Source of the DNA: Pseudoneurospora amorphoporcata
Taxonomy: Eukaryota > Ascomycota > Sordariomycetes > Sordariales > Sordariaceae
Direction of reading: 5' to 3'
NCBI GenBank assembly: GCA_033297205.1
Contig: MU859491.1
Span: 1 to 13,147, forward strand
Length of the DNA: 13,147 nucleotides
Below the pieces are notes generated by a model, which was not told the DNA's origin, did no database searches, and saw only the letters and a list, made by a program, of their open reading frames with translations. Shown here one piece after another: positions 1-8,075 of this stretch. Each line of letters starts with the position of its first letter. Position 1 is the stretch's first letter. The position numbers were made by a program, and so were the translations under genes.

Positions 1-480
1 CATTCTGTGGAGACTAAGTTCCCCAGTGACTAGCCTACTATACTACTGAGTAGTACAGGGCAGTTACAAGGCACAGTACTAGCCACACGTTAACATATAT
101 AAAGAATAGCCAACGTTTATAGAAGAATAAATAGAAGGAAAAAAGTAAAGAGGGTAATAATAATAAGAGTTTATCTTCTTTATAGTTAAATACCTCTAAT
201 AAGGCTAAAAGATCCTCTAATTCTAGTTCGTCTTCTTCCTCTACAACTAAGAGATCGAATAATTTTCGCCGTCTTCTTAAAACCTTAAAGAATAAAGTAC
301 GCAAACTATTTGAAGAAGATAAGTACTTCGTCTATAAATAAACCGGTTATCGTTTCCTTACCTTATAGATAATTAACTTAATACATTACCTATATTATAA
401 ACTTAATATTAATAATTTAGACAATTAATTAGTAGATTTGTTAATAATTACTATAGTCAATTGAGAATAGTTGAATTTAT
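1..480. repeat. AT-rich, probably RIP-degraded repeat remnant
   Basis: This stretch is strongly AT-rich with many TA dinucleotides and scattered stops in every frame, unlike the balanced DNA after about 1340. This is the pattern left by repeat-induced point mutation in filamentous ascomycetes. A readable piece remains on the + strand at 186-341: a serine run followed by a basic, leucine-containing segment ending in a stop. It may be the decayed C-terminus of a transposon protein, but I cannot assign a family. The matching minus-strand frame (38-304) is low-complexity (Glu/Leu-rich) and is probably its shadow. The remnant runs off the left edge of the window, so its full extent is unknown. Confidence 0.5.
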
Positions 481-487
481 TTTTTAA

Positions 488-532
488 GAGAAAGTCTTTT
501 CGCACCGTAGTAAATATCTTTTCGCACTGTAA
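488..532 (+). repeat. Terminal inverted repeat, left end of copy 1
   Basis: The terminus carries two direct copies of a roughly 15-bp motif (core TCTTTTCGnAC(C/T)GT) at 495-509 and 516-530, a 21-bp period. Partners are 856-900, 909-952 and 1281-1324. Confidence 0.65.
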
Positions 533-855
533 CTAAAAAATGCTTTTAGAGGTAACTCAGCCAAATTAAGGCCGCAGTATATAAAAAGTACATCGGAATT
601 TTTATTTATTTTCCTTGTATAATATGACGTGTTGGGCGTGCTTATGCGCTCTCTATAGCCCTTAGTATACAATAAAAGAAGAAAAAACTATTTATTTATT
701 TTAAATTTAGAATATTTGTATTGAGTCTTTCCTTTAGATAAATATATTTACAGCAACTAAGCTATGAAATAGAGTAGAAAATTCCAAAAATTCTGATACT
801 ACTTTTATACTGACAACTTCTTGTTTGGCAAAGTTATACTTGGTGGTATTTTTGA

Positions 856-900
856 TAACGGTGCGAAAAGACATTTGCTACGGTCCGAAAAGAAATTCTC
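856..900 (-). repeat. Terminal inverted repeat, right end of copy 1
   Basis: This is the reverse complement of the left terminus with a few transitions, and it has the same doubled motif. It abuts the left end of copy 2 across an 8-base TTTTTTAA spacer. Confidence 0.65.
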
Positions 901-908
901 TTTTTTAA

Positions 909-952
909 GAGAATGTCTTTTCGGACTGTAGCAAATGTCTTTTCGTACTGTC
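909..952 (+). repeat. Terminal inverted repeat, left end of copy 2
   Basis: This carries the doubled motif with 21-bp spacing (GTCTTTTCGGACTGT, then GTCTTTTCGTACTGT). It is the best preserved of the four termini. Confidence 0.65.
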
Positions 953-1280
953 AGCCAAAACTAAAACTAAATATAACTTAGCCAAATGTAAAGGCACGGG
1001 AACGATTGTAGTATTAGAATTTCTATTTTTTTTTTTTGCGCTTTTTACACACTTAGCGCCGGGACCTTGACGTAAGGTATAGTAAAGAAGTAGGAAAAAG
1101 ATAGAAATTTGGCTAAAAGATTCTTTCTTTAATTTCTTCGCCCAACGCAAAGCTTAACGGGCAGTAGCTATTACGCTGTAGATACTATCTTATAGAGTAA
1201 AAAATATGAAAAATTCCAATACTATTTTTATTCTTATACGATTATAAATAGCTAAGTTATACCTAGTTATAGAATTTAGC

Positions 1281-1324
1281 GACAGTATAAAAAGACATTT
1301 GCTACAGTCCGAAAAGACCTTCTC
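1281..1324 (-). repeat. Terminal inverted repeat, right end of copy 2
   Basis: This matches the reverse complement of 909-952 at about 41 of 44 positions. The CG to TA change in the inner motif is RIP-like. It is followed by TTTATTTTT (1325-1333), which also occurs just left of copy 1 (476-484). Confidence 0.65.
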
Positions 1325-1340
1325 TTTATTTTTGTGTACT

Positions 1341-4300
1341 CATATAGGTTGTGCTTTTGAGACATTTCTCGAGGCAGCCTGGCTGACAGCGCGTCCCTTG
1401 CGCCGAATGCAAGTGACGTTGGGTAGCATCCAGCTCGAGTGCAGGTGATGGACGATCTTCAAAATGTTCTTTTGTCAGCGGATAGGCTACAGGTCAGAAG
1501 AAGAAGTCCATAAGATTTGGTTGCCGGTCGGCCGGTCTGGTTTGTCTATTTGGAAAGCTGTTGTGTACCTCTAGGCAGAGATATGGTTAAACACCGAAAA
1601 ACATTGTATGGTCGTCAATCGGTCCCACAGCAGCCTTACCTTGAACTCCTGGAACTCCATCGAGCGGCCAGTTGGGTGTCATTCAGGGCATCCAGCTTGC
1701 CCACTCACCCACTCTTTTGCCCTGCCTCCAGGCCGTCCCGATGATCTGTACCTTAGCCTGACGGGATAGTATCAGGGTCTTGTTTTTCAACACAAGCGGA
1801 AAGTCCACTTTTGTCGATGTCGAGGAAACGTGGTTGGATTTCGGATGCCAATGCCGTGTCCGTCAGGTACCAAAAAAGATGGAGCTTCCCTCCAACTTTT
1901 TTTTTCTCTTGAACAAGTTTGGTTCGCGACTCAAGTTCCGAATGGTCTCGAATTGGGACCCTTGGGACGACCCCCGGGTCTTGGAAGGAGAAAAAAAAGG
2001 CTTCCATCGGTTTATGCAAACGTGCTTGTTCCGGTGTAGGACCTCAAGTTCGTGAGTGATGTGAGTGATCCAAACCCGAGAGAGCTTGCTACAAACTCCG
2101 TTTTGTCTCACAGCTCAGCTTCTCTCCGTTTTAAGCCGTGTCCGGAATGTTTACTGGAGAGTCGGAGGAGCAAGATATGTGACAAGTGGGAAAAGCCAGC
2201 CTGGGACAGACCGAACGGTGGCTTCTCGTTCTGTCGACAATAGTCTGGGGAAGCAAGGAAAGCTACAAGGGGAAATGCAGTAGGGTTTCCTTTCCTGGTT
2301 GGCGATCTGGTCATTACGATGATTGGTTCCAACGGCCCCACTCGAGACTATTCCAGAGGCTACTGCTGCTCTTTTTGGGAACAGGTTTAATTGCTCGCGA
2401 TGGTGAAGTCCGGTGATTGGACGAGCCCCAGACGAGATGAGGCGTGAGGTGGACGAGGCCTTTTTACCTTTTGGTACGTGCACTTGTCGGTCATTGAGGT
2501 GGCAGCGGGTGTCATCAATACCTTCTCTTCTAGGGGATGGGTAGCCCTACAAAAGGCCTGGTGGCTCGCTTTTTCTTGCCTGTTTTGTCTTGGATGGCTT
2601 GCTGGCTGTGATGATTATTTTCGGTGGTTTTCGGTGGTGTATCTACCTCTCAGCGACTAGAGCATAAACATGACCAGTTGGCGGGCTCTTGAAGTGCTGC
2701 TCGAAGTCGAATTTCTCTGACATTTGTTACAAAGTCCACCAAAAGGTTGAATCCGCATCGAGGGGCTCCTTCACCGAGTGCGGATGTGCCTCATCTTGGC
2801 TTGTCCGATGCCTGGCCGTGCAATGCGCAATGTGGGTGCTGCATGAACAGGGAGCGTAGATGCTCAGTAAGGTAGTATGGCCAAGGCCGGGTGAGGCGTG
2901 AGCCTATTACCGCCATGCCGCCTGACAGTCCTGCACGTGCGAACATAAGTACAGGTCTACGGTGTACATATTGCGTGCCTCTAGCACTTTCCAGTGAAGA
3001 ATGATCTAAGAAGGCTTAGTGGGTACTGAAAGCTGTCACGGGTTCTCAATCAACGAGTGGGAGACAGGTTGATATTCAAGTCTGTTGAAAGAGGCAAACC
3101 GTGTGTGTAACAGCCAGGTTGAGTGCTTTTCTCGTCGTCAACAAAAAAAAAAAGAAAAAAAGAGAAAAAAAAACAAGAAAGCAATGATGCCAGCACGTCG
3201 GAAGAGACCAAATGCAGGTCCACGGGGAGCATGAAACTGCAGACATGTCCAACTATACCTATACTGACTTCTTATATAGAGAACCCATAGGTGTACGTTT
3301 AGAGGTGTATGATGTTCCCTAGTGTGGAGACTTGGATTACTATTTAAGTTTACTTCAAGTGGACACCTTCCCTTCTTTCCCTCCAGTCATTCATTCACCG
3401 TACCTTTCCCAAAGGAATGCAAGACTGACATTTTGTTTAGAGAAATCCACTTTGCTAAACCTTCCTAAATAATATCGTGGATTGGGCATACGTAATCGGA
3501 TAGGTAATGGGTGTCCGTGCCTCATATTACCTCTCGATGGCAATTGATGCTTCCTTGTTTTGCGGTTGGGTTGCCCTTTTCTTGTCTGAACGAGCTTTGA
3601 CAATCTCAAAGCAAACTGACCAAGTGACAAACCGCCTCTCCAATGTCTTCTGGAACCTTAAGTTGCTGTCCTGGGCAAGCATCTTGAACTCTCTCTCTAG
3701 CTCAATGTTTGGTGCAGCGGGTAACTTTGCTAACTTTTTTTTGCGCTTTCTTTTTTAGTTGGTTTCCCCGCCCCCCGTCCAGCTCCTGCGCTCAAGATGT
3801 TAGCCGGCTCCACAAGACCGGACGGGAAAACCCCTCTCCTCGTGGCTTTATCAGTTCCCTTGGAAGATAATTGCTACAGGACCACACATGGGAAACACAA
3901 CAGGGCGGGGTAGCCAAAGCCGGGTATCACATCCCATTCATCTGTGAAGCGACATGGCGAGATCGTGTAAACATTTACCTCATTGTTAGATGGCTTGACG
4001 GCTGAGAACTAGAGTGGTTTTCTGCCATTGGACATTTCCATCATCGACAGTAGGCTGCCATCGGATCAGGCATTGCGTTATTTGACTTTCTTCTTGTAGT
4101 GTGGCCGGCTTTACCACTCCATGCCATCTCAACATTCCTGGAAATAGGCGGATTAACATATCGAATCATCCAGACTCGTGACAGTGCCGCGGCGTTGGCA
4201 CCGCTTCTTTGTCCTAGCATGGTATCTTCATGGGTCACGAGGCAGTACGTGAGACAAACGAAGCTTCATTGGATGAGGCGAGGCCATGCGAAGGGGGGGA

Positions 4301-5300
4301 AGGAAAAAAAGTTGTGAGATTCAGCACCAGGATCGGAGCTTCACAACTTTTTTTTTTTTTTTTTTTTTTTTCCTGCGTGCCATCTCCCCTCCTGTTCCCG
4401 AATCCGTGGACATTGAGGTGTGGCAGTCTCACACACAATTCAGCCATAGCTACATTGCCGAGCTCCAATTTGGCTTCACACCCCTTTGCCCATGTCTCTG
4501 CATCACCAGACACTTCCCCCTTCAGTGCGCCCCCAAAGTCGCTGTACATAATGGGCGGGTAATTTGTCTAAAAGTCAATCGGGAACCCAAAGCATCCAGA
4601 ACATTGGAATGGGTTCCCATGCTTGCAATATTTGAAATGTTGTCCCTTGGCCCCGATGTCGTCGATACGGTACATGATCCGTCCTTTGCGTAGCCAACTA
4701 TGGCACAGTGTAAATAAGATATAGGCCACCGAATTGGTCATCAAGTACCCACGCAGCTTGTCTACCGCCATTTGTACCGCCTTTTTGTTGTTGTCTTCCC
4801 TGGGCCCTGAATAAAGAGCAATGCTGCCCTTTTGTCTCTGAAACGAACCGTACCTTGTATCCCCGCCGTAGACGGCTCAGCTCCTAGGGAACATGCCAGA
4901 GTTGCGATTGGAGAAACCCAGATAGGTGACGGGAGATCATGGTGCCGTTATGCGGACATTGATCTGATCTGAAGACCACATTTATGCACTGGGTGCAGAA
5001 TGCAAGCAGTTCTAGGGGGCAGCACAGGCCAAATAAGGAGAGATAGAACAATACTAGTAGTCCTCAACACAAACAACATGTGCGAGTGACGGCGTAGCTA
5101 TGTATCCAAAAGGTCTTGCAAAACACATGGCCCAGAGCGCAGGAGTAACCTCTGGATGGTACATCTTGGGGCTCGAGGCTCTCCCTAGAAAGGGGGGAGG
5201 GGTGAGCAAGGAAAGAACATCAAAGGCAAAAGAGCGGAAGTTGAACCTCGTTACGTCCCTGCCAATCCATAGCCAACCGCCATAGTACACTGTGTACGCT
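1341..5300. other. Long spacer without a supportable gene
   Basis: Base composition becomes balanced after about 1340. Open frames here are short (mostly under 110 codons), overlap one another on both strands, resemble no family I know, and are often just translations of homopolymers. I find no convincing tRNA, rRNA or spliced gene. Notable contents are a purine-only tract near 3142-3180, small direct repeats (GTGAGTGAT twice near 2053-2070; TTTTCGGTGG twice near 2618-2637), and the inverted repeat plus T-tract at 4304-4371. The spacer may hold distal regulatory DNA for gene 1 or unrecognised non-coding transcripts. A short gene with several introns cannot be excluded by eye. Confidence 0.5.
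4304..4371 (+). repeat. 14-bp inverted repeat running into a T24 tract
   Basis: AAAAAAAGTTGTGA (4304-4317) is perfectly complementary to TCACAACTTTTTTT (4341-4354), with a 23-base loop. The right arm continues into an uninterrupted run of 24 T (4348-4371). As RNA it would be a hairpin followed by U residues. T-runs end RNA polymerase III transcripts, but I see no clear A or B box upstream, so no RNA gene is called. Confidence 0.6.
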
Positions 5301-5401
5301 TTCTGATGCTCTTGTGGGGTACCTGTCGTGCCTCCCCCAGTCCTCTGTGGATATGGGTACTCCCCTCGTACCCAACCTGGCCAGTATCGCCAGTTCCCAC
5401 C

Positions 5402-5415
5402 TTTTTTTTTTTTTT
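5402..5415 (+). repeat. T14 homopolymer upstream of gene 1
   Basis: This is a run of 14 T in a pyrimidine-rich area just before the ATG-free leader of gene 1. Such T-tracts are common in fungal promoters and may exclude nucleosomes, so this is a plausible core-promoter element. Confidence 0.35.
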
Positions 5416-5551
5416 CTATTCTCGCAATCGGAGGACGGTTGGAGCTGGCACCGCCGGCCGGCCCTCCTCCTCCATCTCTACGCGACCTCGTCGTCTCTAT
5501 ACTACCACCACCACCATCAGATCAGCGCACTGGAACCTGACGGGAGCAATG

Positions 5552-6423
5552 AACGAGGTGCTTCCACTTGGTACCATCTTGTTCAAGAACGTCTTGGACT
5601 CTCTCCATTTGTCTAGGGCTGTCGACAAGCCAGTAGAAGTGCCTCATTCAACCCATCCATCCAGGACCCCTTGCTGCGTCTCGGCTGCGTCTGGTGCTGC
5701 GTCTAGGTGGCTTCCACGCCATCCCATTTGCGACCAACCAAGATCCAGTCCGCCGGCCATAGAACCACTTCAGCGGCCAGCAGAGGCGCCTGTCCTGTCT
5801 CTCTTCAGATCCTCTTTTTCTGGATTAATTCTTGGTGACAGCTTGGACTTGTACCTCTTGCACCGACCTCCATCATTCCTCGTCTGAATCCCTTCATCCC
5901 CCTCCCCCAAGAGCCCCCGGTTATCAACCTCACCCATCCAAGGCAGCCCGCAACTATCCGTACTTTGGAACTGGCTGCGACTACCACCGTTTCCTCGTAC
6001 CCAGGGGCAGTATTGATCTCTCCGAGGCACAGCCACTCCTGCCTTCTCGTCTTGGACAGACTGCCATCTGACTGGTGTTGGCCGTTGCCTACATTCTTCC
6101 TGCTTCCCAGCTGGTTCACTTTTTTTTTTTTTTCTCCTCTCTTTCCCTTTCAAACGTACCTCATCTTATCGTAGTGGGAGACGAGCACCGGTTCACCAAC
6201 CAACCTACCCCTGGCCGATCCCGAGATTATTATTATTTCCCCGCCTTGCTCCTTGCCTGGCCTTATACGGACCACCATACGCTACGTCTTTGTGATCGAC
6301 ACCCGGCCGCCAAATTTCACGACGTAGCAACAATATTTCCCGAGCTTGTCACTACTCTTACCTTGTCAACTTGCAGTTTACGCTCGAAGACGGAGAGAAA
6401 GGGGCATTTTAAATCGCTTGGCA
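5552..6423 (+). promoter_or_regulatory. Putative long 5' leader of the zinc-finger gene
   Basis: No ATG occurs on the + strand anywhere in these 872 bases, whereas CAT (ATG on the other strand) occurs 17 times. The stretch is C/T-rich and includes a T14 run at 6120-6133. Its end is the ATG at 6424, chosen as the start of gene 1. A long leader scanned by ribosomes would be under pressure to lose upstream ATGs, so this region is best read as transcribed 5' UTR, possibly with a leader intron. The transcription start cannot be placed; the last upstream ATG is at 5549. Open frames here, including the 193-codon frame at 5306-5887, have no recognisable similarity. Confidence 0.5.
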
Positions 6424-8075
6424 ATGGCTTCGTTCAAGGTAGACTTCCGCTAATATCCAATGACTCCTCCTCCCTCCCTCCCTCCCGGTAAACCCACCTG
6501 CGAACCAACCCCGTCAGTTGCTGATGATCTCGGCTATTGTCCCAGGAAATGCAACAAACCTCACGACCTCTCTCGCACCGTCCCTCGGTGTCTTCCAATC
6601 CCATTCCAGCCCTTTCGATCGCTCGGCAGCCGCACTCACGCACCAACTCCCACTCCCTACTTTCCGGATCCCTCAATAGCAACCACCGGGTCACACGCCG
6701 GAAGAGCATGACAAACACGGGTGCTAACGTCGCTGCTCTTGCTGCCGCCCTCCAACAAGAATCCGGTGACAAGGCTATGCCACTGCCCATTTCCATCAAC
6801 GCACGCCGCAACACGATATCCAGGAACGGTCTCTCGCGATCCGCTGTCGTCGGCAGCCTGCCCTCTCCACCAGCCAGCCTACCAACCCACAAGTTCGTAA
6901 CATCTGACGGGACGGTCAACATGCAGGACAGCGCAATCGATGATGAGGTTCACATGTCCGGAGACGAAGGAAATAACAGCAGCAGCGGGGCCAACAAGAA
7001 CCGAAACAGGAGGGCCAGCGACGGCCAGTCGGCGCCCAAAGAAGGAATCCGAAAGATCAACCGCCCGGAACTTCGCTGTGAGAAGTGCGGGAAGGGATAC
7101 AAGCATAGCAGCTGCTTGACCAAGCATTTGTTTGTGCCCATTTTCCTTTCCTCCCCTTTCCCACTCCCTGTTCCATGACTGTTGAGTGTAAAGGACTGGT
7201 ATTGGCCACGGGACTCGGATAGTGCCTTTGGAGAGCTTTTGTGTTGACTTGTTTGTACCGTCAGGTGGGAGCACACTCCCGAATGGTCATATACCTCCAA
7301 GTTGTTGATTTCCAAGCACCAGCAAGTGCAGCTCCTCGAGGCCGCCTCTGTGCTGGTAGCTATGAACAACAAGCCAACGACCGGGACCACGCCTCCGGAC
7401 TCGAACCATGATTTCCACAGCGATCAGGATTCGGCATCCCCGGCAGCATCAGGCTATTCGGACCAGCCAGAGCGCAGCTCTGCGGACACGACGCCACCGC
7501 CCCAGCTGGATACCCTTAGCAACATGACTGGGTTCTCCATGAGCTTCACCAAGAGACAAAGTACCGGAAGCGGGTTTGCGCAGTCGTACCAATCTGCGGC
7601 GTTCGGTAGTTCGGTGGCGGGTAGCGTGCCGGTTGGTTCGCCATTTGGAGGTCATTTCCGCCAGCTTAGCCTGATGAGCAGCGATCAGAGGCCAACATCG
7701 TCTGGCAGGAACGCAACTGGCAAGGAGGATCGGGACTTGGCTGCGGCGGTGGAAGGTCTTAGCTGCAGCTTCAACAGCAACGCCGGCCCCCGATCGTTCC
7801 ACCTCTCGGCGGACGCACCCCCAGTGCCGCCCCTCCCCAACCAATACTTGGGTCAGTCTCTGGGCCTTCCCCTTGGTAGCTTCATCAACAGCTATCCTAG
7901 TAGAGCTCCGGAAAGCTTTACCAGGGGGGAGCTGCGCCAAAGCTACCGGAACGAGCGGGACGACGTCAAGATGGACGAAGATAGCGTCATGGACTATGAC
8001 GACGAAGAAGACATGCGGTCCCGGGCAAGAAGCGACGAGGACGACGACGGTGTCTTTGGAAGGATGGAAGAATGA
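6424..8075 (+). CDS. C2H2 zinc-finger protein, conserved in Pezizomycotina (three exons)
   Basis: Predicted exons 6424-6438, 6546-7129 and 7265-8075 give 469 residues. The N-terminal third is Ser/Pro/Asn-rich, with HRPSVSSNPIP near residues 16-26 and three RRxS/T sites (S59, T95, S163). One canonical finger follows, Cx2Cx12Hx3H, with C183, C186, H199 and H203 (CEKCGKGYKHSSCLTKHLWEH). After it comes TPEWSYTSKLLISKHQQVQ, a stretch I recognise with the finger from fungal C2H2 proteins. The C-terminal half is low-complexity, and the last ~38 residues are strongly acidic. A nuclear DNA-binding regulator is inferred; targets are unknown. A single finger rarely gives specificity alone, so a partner or a protein-binding role is possible. 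The start rests on the ATG-free leader and a five-codon first exon; the alternative is ATG 6549 (MQQTSRP). The finger exons are firm, the first exon less so. Confidence 0.85.
6439..6545 (+). other. Intron 1 of the zinc-finger gene (predicted)
   Basis: Donor GTAGAC follows ATG GCT TCG TTC AAG and the acceptor is CCCAG, giving a phase-0 intron of 107 bases. A possible branch site, GCTGATG, lies about 20 bases before the acceptor. Removal joins AAG to GAA ATG CAA (MASFK-EMQQTS). It also removes the in-frame stop TGA at 6522 and the two ATGs (6460, 6524) that would otherwise follow the start. Without splicing, ATG 6424 opens only a nine-codon frame. Confidence 0.6.
7130..7264 (+). other. Intron 2 of the zinc-finger gene, inside the finger
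   Basis: Donor GTTTGT, branch-like TTGAC at 7244-7248, and acceptor GTCAG give a 135-base phase-2 intron. Splicing rebuilds a Leu codon (TT|G) and restores KHL-WEH, bringing H203 into the finger. Unspliced reading ends at a TGA at 7176-7178. The exact rebuilding of a conserved motif makes the boundaries near certain. Confidence 0.92.

Larger units (their letters stand above)
488..900. mobile_element. Small TIR element, copy 1 (MITE-like, non-autonomous)
   Basis: This unit is about 413 bp and is bounded by long imperfect terminal inverted repeats. The left end (488-532) matches the reverse complement of the right end (856-900) at roughly 38 of 45 positions. Most differences are C/T or G/A transitions, as RIP would produce. 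The ends read GAGAA...TTCTC. The same octamer TTTTTTAA lies immediately outside both ends (480-487 and 901-908), which would fit an 8-bp target-site duplication as in hAT elements, but its low complexity makes this weak. No transposase is encoded. The minus-strand ORF at 484-672 simply reads through the terminal repeat. It is diverged from, but related to, the adjacent copy at 909-1324. Confidence 0.65.
909..1324. mobile_element. Small TIR element, copy 2, tandem to copy 1
   Basis: This unit is about 416 bp. Its left end (909-952) matches the reverse complement of its right end (1281-1324) at about 41 of 44 positions. It is the same family as copy 1. The termini are near-identical, a subterminal motif of the form AACT(C/T)AGCCAAAT recurs, and the right halves share ATAGAGTA, AATTCCA and GTTATAC blocks in the same order. 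It lies in the same orientation as copy 1, only 8 bases away. The facing termini of the two copies (856-900 and 909-952) form a near-perfect large palindrome. It contains a T13 run and no coding capacity; the minus ORF at 905-1150 again derives from the terminal repeat. Confidence 0.65.

Noticed and set aside
484..1150. Two minus-strand frames ending in similar peptides (62 and 81 codons)
   Set aside because: The shared peptide arises because both frames run through the same terminal inverted repeat; there is no evidence of a conserved protein.
4304..4371. Bacterial-type intrinsic terminator
   Set aside because: Hairpin plus T-tract fits in shape, but the DNA is fungal, the stem is mostly A-T, and no gene ends upstream.
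5306..5887. 193-codon open frame on the + strand
   Set aside because: It contains translated homopolymers and simple repeats, has no recognisable domain, and lies at the edge of the ATG-free leader of gene 1. It is probably a chance frame in GC/CT-rich non-coding DNA.
6460..6711. Alternative start MTPPPSLPP for the zinc-finger gene
   Set aside because: Its possible donor (GTAAAC at 6488) is in phase 1 and cannot join the acceptor at 6545 in the frame of the finger exon; unspliced, the frame ends at 6711 without reaching the finger.
6434..6922. 162-codon minus-strand frame
   Set aside because: It is antisense to the recognised zinc-finger coding exon, with no domain; a shadow frame.
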